Shown one piece after another: positions 45,679-52,321 of a stretch of DNA of 64,000 bases. The position numbers and the translations under genes were made by a program. Origin of the DNA: Acidovorax sp. YS12 (GTDB lineage: Bacteria > Pseudomonadota > Gammaproteobacteria > Burkholderiales > Burkholderiaceae_C); assembly GCA_021496925.1 (NCBI GenBank), contig CP053915.1:3437501-3501500 (forward strand), read 5' to 3'. Numbering within the stretch: the first letter of the stretch is position 1; every line of letters begins with the position of its first letter. Under the pieces are notes generated by a model, which was not told the DNA's origin, searched no databases, and was given only the letters and a program-made list of their open reading frames with translations.

Positions 45679-47195
45679 GCCTGCTGGAAGCGCAGGGGCT
45701 GCGCAAGTCGTTCGGCGGCGTGCAGGCGGTGCAGGGCGTGTCGCTGCGGCTCGCGGCGGGCGAGCTGCTGGCGCTCATCGGCCCCAACGGCGCGGGCAAG
45801 TCCACCACCTTCAACATGCTCGGCGGCCAGCTCGCGCCGGATGCCGGGCGCGTGCTGCTGGGCGGCCAGGACATCACCGGCCTGCCGCCGCGCCGCCTGG
45901 CGCGCCTGGGCGTGGGCCGCACCTTCCAGGTGGCCGAAACCTTCGCCAGCTTCACCGTGCTGGAGAACGTGCAGCTGGCCCTGCTGGCGCACGACCGCGC
46001 CACCGCGCGCTGGTGGCGCCGCGCCAGCGGCCACCGCCCGCAGGACGCGCTGGCGCTGCTGGCCCAGGTCGGCATGGAGGGCCAGGCCGCGCAGCCCTGC
46101 AGCGCCCTGGCCTACGGCGACGTCAAGCGCGTGGAGCTGGCGCTGGCCCTGGCGGGCAACCCGCGCCTGCTGCTCATGGACGAACCCACCGCCGGCATGG
46201 CCCCGGCCGAGCGCGGCGCGCTGATGCAGCTGGTGCAGCGCCTGGCGCGCGCGCGCCGCATGGGCGTGCTGTTCACCGAGCACAGCATGGACGTGGTGTT
46301 CGGCCACGCCGACCGCGTGGCCGTGCTGGTGCGCGGCCAGTTGCTCGCCGAGGGGGCGCCGCAGGCCATCCGCCACGATGCGCGCGTGCAGGCCGCGTAC
46401 CTCGGCACGGGCCTGGAATGCTCTGAAAACGAGAGCTACCCGCGCTTGCCAGACAACGGTTTGGCGCCAGAAAACCCCTTGCTCACCGTCGAGGACCTGA
46501 ACGCCTGGCATGGCGCCGCGCACATCCTGCACGGCGTCTCGCTGCACGTCGCGCGCGGCGAAGTCGTGGCGCTGATGGGGCGCAACGGCGCGGGCAAGAG
46601 CACCACGCTCAAGGCCATCGCCGGGCTGCTGGCACGCGCCGAGGGCCGCATCGGCTTCATGGGCCAGCCCCTGCGGGGCCGCGCGCCGCACCAGATCGCG
46701 CGCCTGGGCCTGGGCTACGTGCCCGAGGAGCGGCGCATCTTCACCGGCCTGACGGTGCTGGAAAACCTCGAAACCGGCCGCCAGCCGCCGCGCGCCTGGC
46801 CCGATGGCACGCCCGCGCCGCGCTGGACGCCCGAGCGCCTGTTCCAGCTCTTTCCCAACCTGGGCGCCATGCCGCAGCGCCTGGGCGCGCGCATGAGCGG
46901 CGGCGAGCAGCAGATGCTCACCGTGGCGCGCACGCTCATGGGCCAGCCGCTCGTGGTGCTGCTCGACGAACCCTCGGAAGGCGTGGCCCCGGTCATCGTC
47001 GAGCAGATGGCGCAGGCCATCCGCGCGCTCAAGGCGCAGGGCGTGGGCATCCTGCTGTGCGAGCAGAACCTGCCCTTCGCCCAGGCCGTGGCCGACCGCG
47101 CCTGCGTGCTCGAAAAAGGCCGCATCGTGCACAGCGCCCCCATGGCCGAACTGGCGCGCGACGCGGCGGCGCGGGCGCAGTACCTGGGGGTGTGA
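45675..47195 (+). CDS. Fused LivG-LivF-type ABC ATPase
   Basis: A 506-residue protein with two complete ATPase domains. The first (residues 1-247) is LivG-like: Walker A GPNGAGKSTTFN and Walker B LLLMDEPTAGMAP, with signature CSALAYGDVKR, a degenerate LSGGQ. The second (from about 270) is LivF-like: Walker A GRNGAGKSTTLK, signature MSGGEQQMLTVART and Walker B VVLLDEPSEGVAP. A linker of about 20 residues (CSENESYPRLPDNGLAPENP) joins them and is encoded by a REP-like element. It completes a three-gene transporter with the binding protein and fused permease; normally five genes are needed. Confidence 0.92.
   Translation: MSLLEAQGLRKSFGGVQAVQGVSLRLAAGELLALIGPNGAGKSTTFNMLGGQLAPDAGRVLLGGQDITGLPPRRLARLGVGRTFQVAETFASFTVLENVQLALLAHDRATARWWRRASGHRPQDALALLAQVGMEGQAAQPCSALAYGDVKRVELALALAGNPRLLLMDEPTAGMAPAERGALMQLVQRLARARRMGVLFTEHSMDVVFGHADRVAVLVRGQLLAEGAPQAIRHDARVQAAYLGTGLECSENESYPRLPDNGLAPENPLLTVEDLNAWHGAAHILHGVSLHVARGEVVALMGRNGAGKSTTLKAIAGLLARAEGRIGFMGQPLRGRAPHQIARLGLGYVPEERRIFTGLTVLENLETGRQPPRAWPDGTPAPRWTPERLFQLFPNLGAMPQRLGARMSGGEQQMLTVARTLMGQPLVVLLDEPSEGVAPVIVEQMAQAIRALKAQGVGILLCEQNLPFAQAVADRACVLEKGRIVHSAPMAELARDAAARAQYLGV
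46421..46476. repeat. REP-like element, copy 11, encoding the ATPase linker
   Basis: CTCTGAAAACGAGAGCTACC, CGCGCTTGCCAGACAACGG and TTTGGCGCCAGAAAAC follow the same pattern as intergenic copies but with an open reading frame through them. They lie exactly between the LivG and LivF domains. Confidence 0.65.
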
Positions 47196-47199
47196 GCCT

Positions 47200-47303
47200 T
47201 ATTCCATTTCCAGATCGATCGAGTACGCGAAGGCGAAGCGCAGACAGTGCTGACGCACGGCAAGCGAAGCCGACAAAGTAATCGATTGATCTGGAACTGG
47301 AAT
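47200..47303. repeat. Imperfect long inverted repeat between convergent genes
   Basis: The left arm TATTCCATTTCCAGATCGAT (47200-47219) and the right arm ATTGATCTGGAACTGGAAT (47285-47303) are inverted copies with few mismatches, about 22 bp long. They enclose about 60 bases with no gene. It could act as a two-way terminator for the flanking convergent genes, or be a small mobile remnant. Confidence 0.55.
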
Positions 47304-48433
47304 TACCCGCCCCTGCGCCGCAGCCCCAGCACCCCGAGCAGCCCCGCCAGCAGCCACACCCCCCACGGTGCCAGCACCGGAATCGCCACCCCGGCGGGCG
47401 CGATCGGCGTGAAGACGGCGGCCACGCTGCGCGGGCCCTGCACATTGGCCAGCGTGCAGGTGCTGCCGCTGGCGCTGTCGCAGCCCGTGAAGTGGCTGAA
47501 GCCGAAGCCTGTGGCCGCCGCCGCGTGGCAGACGGCATCGCCGCCATGCGCCACCGTGGCCGGGCAGTCCAGCGTGCCGCCGTTCGTGGGCGTGGCGCTG
47601 GTGGCGATGGCGTAGACATTGCGCGTGAAGCGCGCCGCCACCGTGCAGGCGCCGGTGATGGCGCCGGTGTCGTAGCCGTTCACGCCCGCGCCCGTAGCGG
47701 TGCCGCCGCAGCCGTCGATGGTTTCGGTGGTGTAGCCCGGCGTGGGCTGCGCCGTGCAGTGCGCGCTGCTGCCGTGCAGCGCCGTGGCTGGGCAAGTGAG
47801 CGTGCCGCCTTCCGCGGGTGTGACGTGGGTGCCAATGGCGTGGGCCACGGGCGGCTCGGCGCTGGCGTCGCAGGTGCCGGTGAAGGGCAGCGGCGCGCTC
47901 CAGCGCGCCGGGGCCATGTCCACGCCCCCGGCGGCGGTGCCCGCGCCGTCGTCGAAGCTGCCGCCGCCCCCGCCCGCCATCAGGCCGAAGACCTGGGGCG
48001 TGCCATCGGCAAACCAGCCGATGGCCGTACCCGGGGCCAGGCCGCTCACGCCGTAGTCGGCCCAGGCCAGCGGGCCGCCGGTGTTGACCGAGGAGAACAC
48101 CTGCGTCAGCGCGCCCGCCGCGTCGGTGCGGGCGCTGCCCAGGCCCTGGGCCACGCCGCCGCGCAAGTCCAGCGCCACCGCCACGCTGCGCGTGCCGTCC
48201 ACGCGCCAGCGCCAGAAGCCGCAGGCCAGGTCGCCGATGTTCCAGTGCTGGCTGGTGGCGCTGCCGTCGCCGTTGTCGAACACCAGGGTGAGGGTGAAGG
48301 CCGCGCCATCGGGCGCGTCGGCGGGGATCTGGGAGCCGGCGATGGTGCCGTGGTAGGTGGTGGCGTAGGGCGCCGCCTGCGCGCTGGCGCTGGCCAGCAG
48401 CGCGGCGGCGGCGATCAGGGCATGGATGCGCAT
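47303..48433 (-). CDS. Secreted protein with InlB-like repeats and IPTL-CTERM-type sorting tail
   Basis: A 376-residue exported protein. A signal peptide ends at ASAQAAP. The N-terminal domain of about 170 residues has no recognised family. Two similar repeats follow (HVTPAEGGTLTCPATALHGS and SATPTNGGTLDCPATVAHGG), of the Cys-containing kind seen in divergent InlB-B-like repeats. The C terminus has AIPVLAPWGVWLLAGLLGVL and then LRRRGG, the layout of IPTL-CTERM sorting signals: a short motif, a membrane helix and a basic end. It should be surface-attached or processed on export. No exosortase or sorting gene is in the window. Confidence 0.75.
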   Translation of the reverse strand: MRIHALIAAAALLASASAQAAPYATTYHGTIAGSQIPADAPDGAAFTLTLVFDNGDGSATSQHWNIGDLACGFWRWRVDGTRSVAVALDLRGGVAQGLGSARTDAAGALTQVFSSVNTGGPLAWADYGVSGLAPGTAIGWFADGTPQVFGLMAGGGGGSFDDGAGTAAGGVDMAPARWSAPLPFTGTCDASAEPPVAHAIGTHVTPAEGGTLTCPATALHGSSAHCTAQPTPGYTTETIDGCGGTATGAGVNGYDTGAITGACTVAARFTRNVYAIATSATPTNGGTLDCPATVAHGGDAVCHAAAATGFGFSHFTGCDSASGSTCTLANVQGPRSVAAVFTPIAPAGVAIPVLAPWGVWLLAGLLGVLGLRRRGG

Positions 48434-48458
48434 GGCGGGGCCTTTGGTATTTCGTGGA

Positions 48459-48520
48459 TGCTATGCATTGGGTAGCTGCTCGCGCTTGCCTGGAAAGGGT
48501 TCAGGGCCGATTCGGCTTCA
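48459..48520. repeat. REP-like intergenic element, copy 12
   Basis: TGCTATGCATTGGGTAGC, GCTCGCGCTTGCC and GGAAAGGGTTCAGGGCC are a degenerate copy upstream of the IPTL-CTERM-type gene. Confidence 0.65.
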
Positions 48521-48700
48521 AACCCCGTGCTGCCGACGCAGTGCCGCCAGCGCACACCCACGGGGCGCGGGGCATGCGCTGGCGCATGGCGGAACGGGTT
48601 GCCGGGTGGATGGTTCTGGCCGCAGTGGCGGCCTGCGGCCGCCATCGCAGGCAAGTCTAGGAACGGATGGCGGCCGCGCCGTGGACGATCTTGGGTGCCG

Positions 48701-48726
48701 GCGTCCCAGGTTGAGGAAATGCGTCC
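48701..48726. promoter_or_regulatory. Operator site 1 (GCGTCC direct repeat)
   Basis: GCGTCC, 14 bases (CAGGTTGAGGAAAT), then GCGTCC on the plus strand. It ends 43 bases before the TACAAT -10 box and 58 before the first AraC start. ACGATCT lies just upstream. Confidence 0.7.
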
Positions 48727-48769
48727 GGCGGCAGCCCGCGCCAAGCCTGCTGCCGTGGAATGCCGCTGC

Positions 48770-48775
48770 CTACAA
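48770..48775 (+). promoter_or_regulatory. -10 box of AraC paralog 1
   Basis: TACAAT lies nine bases before the ATG, with no ribosome-binding sequence, so the message is probably leaderless. Confidence 0.5.
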
Positions 48776-48784
48776 TCCGTCGCC

Positions 48785-49774
48785 ATGACACCCACCCCCG
48801 CGCCCTGCGTGCTGGAGCATTGGTCCTCCAGCGAAGTCGATCCGGCCATTCGCCTGGATTACTGGCGCGACGTGGCGCACAACTGGGTGGACGTGCAGCC
48901 CCTGTCGCCGGGCGAGGAGCTCGACGCCTCCTGGTCGCTGCTGCGCGGCCAGGCGAGCTTCTTCGGCACCAAGCGCTCCACCGCCTACGAAATGCGCACC
49001 GGCCCGCAGCACGTGCCCCCGGCGGAGGACATGGTGGTGCTCTCGCTGCTCCAGGCCGGCGAGATGCGGCTGAACGCCGCGCCGGGCGAGCGCCAGCACG
49101 CCACGGCGGGCATGCTGGGCATGTACGTGCCCGAGCAGGAAGGCTGCTACCGCTGGGGCGCCGGGGCGCGCCAGACCTACCTGGCGCTGCCGCGCCGCCT
49201 GGTGTGGGACACACTGGGGCACAAGCCGGGCAACACGCTGCTGCTACCGCAGCGCTGCGCGCTGGCGCCCATGCTGGCCAGCCAGCTCGGCCACCTGGCG
49301 CTGCTGGTGCGCCGGCCCGGGCAGCTCGACGGCGTGGAGTACGGCGGGGTGCTGGACGCCACGCGCGCGCTGGCGCTGCTCATGCTGCGCAACCTGGGCC
49401 GCCAGGGCCTGGGCGCCGACCTGCCCGATCTGAACGAGTGCCTGCACGCCGGCCGCCATGCGGCGGCGCTGCGCTTCATGGAGCAGCAGGCGCACCGCCA
49501 CGACCTGGACGCGGCTGCCATCGCGCGCGGCGCGGGCTGCTCGCGCACGCGGCTGTACGAGGCCTTCGCGGCGCAGGGCCAGACCGTGATGGGCGCGCTG
49601 CGCGAGCTGCGCCTGCAGCGCGCGCGGCGCGGCATCGAGCAAAGCGCCCGGCTGCACGTGGGCGGGCTGGCGTGGCGCTGCGGCTTCGCCAACCCGTCGG
49701 ATTTCAGCAAGCTGTTCCGCGCGCGCTTCGGGCTCTCGCCCACCGAGTGGCACCAGCGCCTGTGGGGGCGCTGA
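48785..49774 (+). CDS. AraC family regulator, paralog 1 of 3
   Basis: A 329-residue regulator. The N-terminal AraC_binding_2-type sensor covers about 200 residues (YEMRTGPQHVPPAEDMVVLS), and the C-terminal helix-turn-helix pair includes AIARGAGCSRTRLYEAFAAQ and GGLAWRCGFANPSDFSKLFR. It shares nearly identical DNA over its HTH region with the genes at 49874 and 58353. The operator upstream (48701-48726) suggests self-control and control of the lipoprotein genes at 52322 and 54646. The start is fixed by family length and the adjacent -10 box. The inducer is unknown. Confidence 0.88.
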   Translation: MTPTPAPCVLEHWSSSEVDPAIRLDYWRDVAHNWVDVQPLSPGEELDASWSLLRGQASFFGTKRSTAYEMRTGPQHVPPAEDMVVLSLLQAGEMRLNAAPGERQHATAGMLGMYVPEQEGCYRWGAGARQTYLALPRRLVWDTLGHKPGNTLLLPQRCALAPMLASQLGHLALLVRRPGQLDGVEYGGVLDATRALALLMLRNLGRQGLGADLPDLNECLHAGRHAAALRFMEQQAHRHDLDAAAIARGAGCSRTRLYEAFAAQGQTVMGALRELRLQRARRGIEQSARLHVGGLAWRCGFANPSDFSKLFRARFGLSPTEWHQRLWGR

Positions 49775-49792
49775 GCGCACGGCCCTGGGACT

Positions 49793-49818
49793 GCGTCCCA
49801 GGTTAAGGGAATGCGTCC
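49793..49818. promoter_or_regulatory. Operator site 2 (GCGTCC direct repeat)
   Basis: GCGTCC, 14 bases (CAGGTTAAGGGAAT), then GCGTCC on the plus strand. It ends 42 bases before the TAAACT -10 box and 55 before the second AraC start. Confidence 0.7.
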
Positions 49819-49860
49819 GGAATGCGCCGCGCGCGGGTTCGCGGTGCGGCGGTGCGTTCC

Positions 49861-49866
49861 TAAACT
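49861..49866 (+). promoter_or_regulatory. -10 box of AraC paralog 2
   Basis: TAAACT lies seven bases before the ATG at 49874, with no ribosome-binding sequence. Confidence 0.45.
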
Positions 49867-49873
49867 TCGCGCC

Positions 49874-50860
49874 ATGACGCCCCCCACACTGCCTGCCTGC
49901 GTTCTGGAGCACCGTTCCTCGGCGGACCTGGAGCCCGCGCTGCGCCACGCGGCGTGGCAGGAGATCGCCCACCGCTGGGTGGACTTCCGGCCCGCGCCCG
50001 AGGTGCCGCTGGAGGCCGAGCTGACCACCCTGTCCAGCGGCGTGTGCACCCTGGGCGCCACGCGCTCGTCGGCCTACGAGATGCGCACCGGCGCGCGGCG
50101 CGCGCAGCCCGACGACATGGTGGTGCTGACGCTGATGCAGTCCGGCGACCTGCTGCCCCAGGCCTATCCGCGCAAGGGGCCGGGCGCCCTGAGCCTGTGC
50201 GCGCCGCGCGAGGCGGGCGCGTACCGCTGGGGCCAGGGCGCGCGCCAGGTCTTCCTGGCCCTGCCGCGCCAGGACGTGGCCGCCGCGCTGGGGCAGGAGC
50301 CTTCCACCCGGCTGCTCAGCGCGCGCTGCGCGCTGGCCCCGGCGCTCTCCAGCCAGATGGGCCACGCGGCCCTGCTGCTGCGCCAGGGCACGCTGGACGC
50401 CAGCGAATGCGCCGCCCTGCTGGACGCCACGCGCGCGCTGGCGCTGCTCATGCTGCGCAACCTGGGCCGCCAGGGCGCGGCCGCCGACCTGCCCGATCTG
50501 CACGAATGCCTGCACGCCGGCCGCCATGCGGCGGCGCTGCGCTTCATGGAGCAGCAGGTGCACCGCCACGACCTGGACGCCGCGGCCATTGCGCAGGGCG
50601 CGGGCTGCTCGCGCACGCGGCTGTACGAGGCCTTCGCGGCGCAGGGCCAGACGGTGATGGGCGTGCTGCGCGACATGCGCCTGCAGCGCGCCCAGGGGCT
50701 GCTGGCGCAGGGCCAGCGGCTGAACGTGGGTGCGCTGGCGTGGCGCTGCGGCTTTGCCGACGCCTCGGGCTTCAGCAAGCTGTTCCGCGCGCGCTTCGGG
50801 CTCTCGCCCACCGAATGGCACCAACGGGCGCACACGGGCGCCCACCACGAACGGAGTTGA
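49874..50860 (+). CDS. AraC family regulator, paralog 2 of 3
   Basis: A 328-residue paralog of the regulator at 48785. The sensor part has diverged (YEMRTGARRAQPDDMVVLTL), while the HTH region (AIAQGAGCSRTRLYEAFAAQ and GALAWRCGFADASGFSKLFR) is nearly the same at DNA level. It carries its own copy of the operator upstream and is followed after three bases by the hydrolase gene at 50864, so the two form an operon. Divergent sensors with a common DNA-binding domain suggest different inducers acting on one set of sites. Confidence 0.88.
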   Translation: MTPPTLPACVLEHRSSADLEPALRHAAWQEIAHRWVDFRPAPEVPLEAELTTLSSGVCTLGATRSSAYEMRTGARRAQPDDMVVLTLMQSGDLLPQAYPRKGPGALSLCAPREAGAYRWGQGARQVFLALPRQDVAAALGQEPSTRLLSARCALAPALSSQMGHAALLLRQGTLDASECAALLDATRALALLMLRNLGRQGAAADLPDLHECLHAGRHAAALRFMEQQVHRHDLDAAAIAQGAGCSRTRLYEAFAAQGQTVMGVLRDMRLQRAQGLLAQGQRLNVGALAWRCGFADASGFSKLFRARFGLSPTEWHQRAHTGAHHERS

Positions 50861-50863
50861 ACG

Positions 50864-52201
50864 ATGAACCCCTGCAACAACCCCCTGGCGCGGCGGCGCG
50901 GCTTCATGGCGGCGGCCGCCGCCGGGCTGGCGCTGCCCCTGCTGGCGCCCCCGGCGCGGGCGGCCACGGCGGCGCCCACGGGCACCGAGCGCGGCGCGAC
51001 GCGCGTGGCCGGCTTCGCCGATGCCGAGATGGACTTCCAGCTCATGCGCCAGCTCGGCGCGGCGCGCTACGGCGGCGCCTCGGTGGGCGAGTGCTTCGCG
51101 CTGGCGCAGCGCATCCAGAACGGACAGCCGGCGAGCTGGGTGAACGAGTTCGCCGCCGCTGCCGTGCGCCAGGAGGAGGACGCGCAGGCGCGCGCGCGGC
51201 GCGGCCATGCGCTCAGCGCGCGCGACCAGTACCTGGTGGCCTGCAACAACTACCGCGCCGCCGAGTACTACTGCGGCGTGCTGGACCCGCGCCACGCGGC
51301 GCTCGGCCTCAAGAGCCGCGAGTGCTTCCTGGCGGCGATGCTGCGCGCCCCCGAGCTGGCGTGCGAGGAGGCGGCCATGCCCTTCGGCAACAAGCTGCTG
51401 CCCGCGTACTACTTCCGCGCGCCGCAGGCGGGCCGCAGGCAGGGCAGGACGCTGATCATCATCAGCGGCTACGACGGCACGCTGGAGGAAACCTGGCTGG
51501 CCTACGGCCGCGCGGCGCTGGAGCGCGGCTACCACCTGCTGCTGGTCACGGGGCCGGGGCAGATGGACACGCTGCGCTGGTACCCCGGCCTGGCCTTCGT
51601 GCCGGAGTACGAGGTCATCGCCCGCGCGGCGCTGGACTTCCTGCTGGCGCGCCGGGGCACCGACCCGCGCCGCGTGGCGCTCATGGGCATCAGCTACGGC
51701 GGCTACTTCGCCACGCGCATGGCGGCACACGAGCCGCGCATCCGCGCGCTGATCGCCAATTCGCCCATCGTCGATCTGCACGCCTACATGGTGTCGTTCG
51801 TCGGCTTCGACCCGGCCGAGTGGCCCGACGCCGAGGACATCCGCCTGGCCGACCTGGACCACATTCCCGACACGGCGATCCCGCCGCAGCAGCGCGAGAT
51901 GATGCGCAGCCTGATGGTGCGCATGGGGCGTGACAGCTTCAAGCAGGCCTACCAGCGGCTGCGCGACTTCCGCGTCAGCGATGCCGATCTGCGCAACATC
52001 CGCTGCCCGTCGCTGGCCCTGGTGGGCAGCGGCGAGGGGCAGGAGCCCCAGGCGCAGTGCACGCACTTCCTGAACACCGTGGCCGGGCCGGTGGCGCACC
52101 ACCTGTTCACCGCCGAGGAAGGCGCCGACGGCCATTGCCAGACGGGCAACCTGGCCTACTCCGCCGCCGTCTCGATGGACTGGCTGGACGAAGTGCTCTG
52201 A
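50864..52201 (+). CDS. Tat-exported alpha/beta hydrolase
   Basis: A 445-residue exported hydrolase. The N terminus LARRRGFMAAAAAGLALPLL has a twin-arginine motif, and cleavage is likely after PPARAAT. The catalytic domain has the nucleophile elbow GISYGG (Ser277), with the acid/base residues expected in the late VGSGEGQEPQ and EGADGHCQTG. Overall it resembles the FrsA/DUF1100 and 2,6-dihydropseudooxynicotine-hydrolase group, where the oxyanion loop is ISGYDGTLEETWLAY. The substrate is unknown. It is co-transcribed with AraC paralog 2. Confidence 0.85.
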   Translation: MNPCNNPLARRRGFMAAAAAGLALPLLAPPARAATAAPTGTERGATRVAGFADAEMDFQLMRQLGAARYGGASVGECFALAQRIQNGQPASWVNEFAAAAVRQEEDAQARARRGHALSARDQYLVACNNYRAAEYYCGVLDPRHAALGLKSRECFLAAMLRAPELACEEAAMPFGNKLLPAYYFRAPQAGRRQGRTLIIISGYDGTLEETWLAYGRAALERGYHLLLVTGPGQMDTLRWYPGLAFVPEYEVIARAALDFLLARRGTDPRRVALMGISYGGYFATRMAAHEPRIRALIANSPIVDLHAYMVSFVGFDPAEWPDAEDIRLADLDHIPDTAIPPQQREMMRSLMVRMGRDSFKQAYQRLRDFRVSDADLRNIRCPSLALVGSGEGQEPQAQCTHFLNTVAGPVAHHLFTAEEGADGHCQTGNLAYSAAVSMDWLDEVL

Positions 52202-52216
52202 CCTGACGGGCGTGCG

Positions 52217-52242
52217 GGACGCCCTTCCTCAACCTGGGACGC
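52217..52242. promoter_or_regulatory. Operator site 3 (GCGTCC direct repeat, inverted orientation)
   Basis: On the minus strand: GCGTCC, 14 bases (CAGGTTGAGGAAGG), GCGTCC. It ends 41 bases before the TAGATT box at 52284-52289 and 79 before the lipoprotein start. ACGATCT lies next to it on the minus strand, as at site 1. Confidence 0.7.
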
Positions 52243-52283
52243 CGGCACCGCAGATCGTGTTCATGCCCTGGCCCGTTTCTCCC

Positions 52284-52289
52284 TAGATT
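52284..52289 (+). promoter_or_regulatory. -10 box of the 52322 lipoprotein gene
   Basis: TAGATT, without a good -35 box, as expected for an activator-dependent promoter. A ribosome site (AAGGAG) follows before the start. Confidence 0.45.
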
Positions 52290-52321
52290 CGTACCTGTAG
52301 AACCACAAGGAGTTTCAAGCC

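Larger units (their letters stand above)
48434..48784. other. 351-base intergenic region
   Basis: No gene is convincing here. It contains REP-like copy 12 near the secreted-protein start, then an AraC-type operator at 48701-48726 and a -10 box (TACAAT, 48770-48775) just before the first AraC paralog. Nothing else is seen. Confidence 0.7.
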
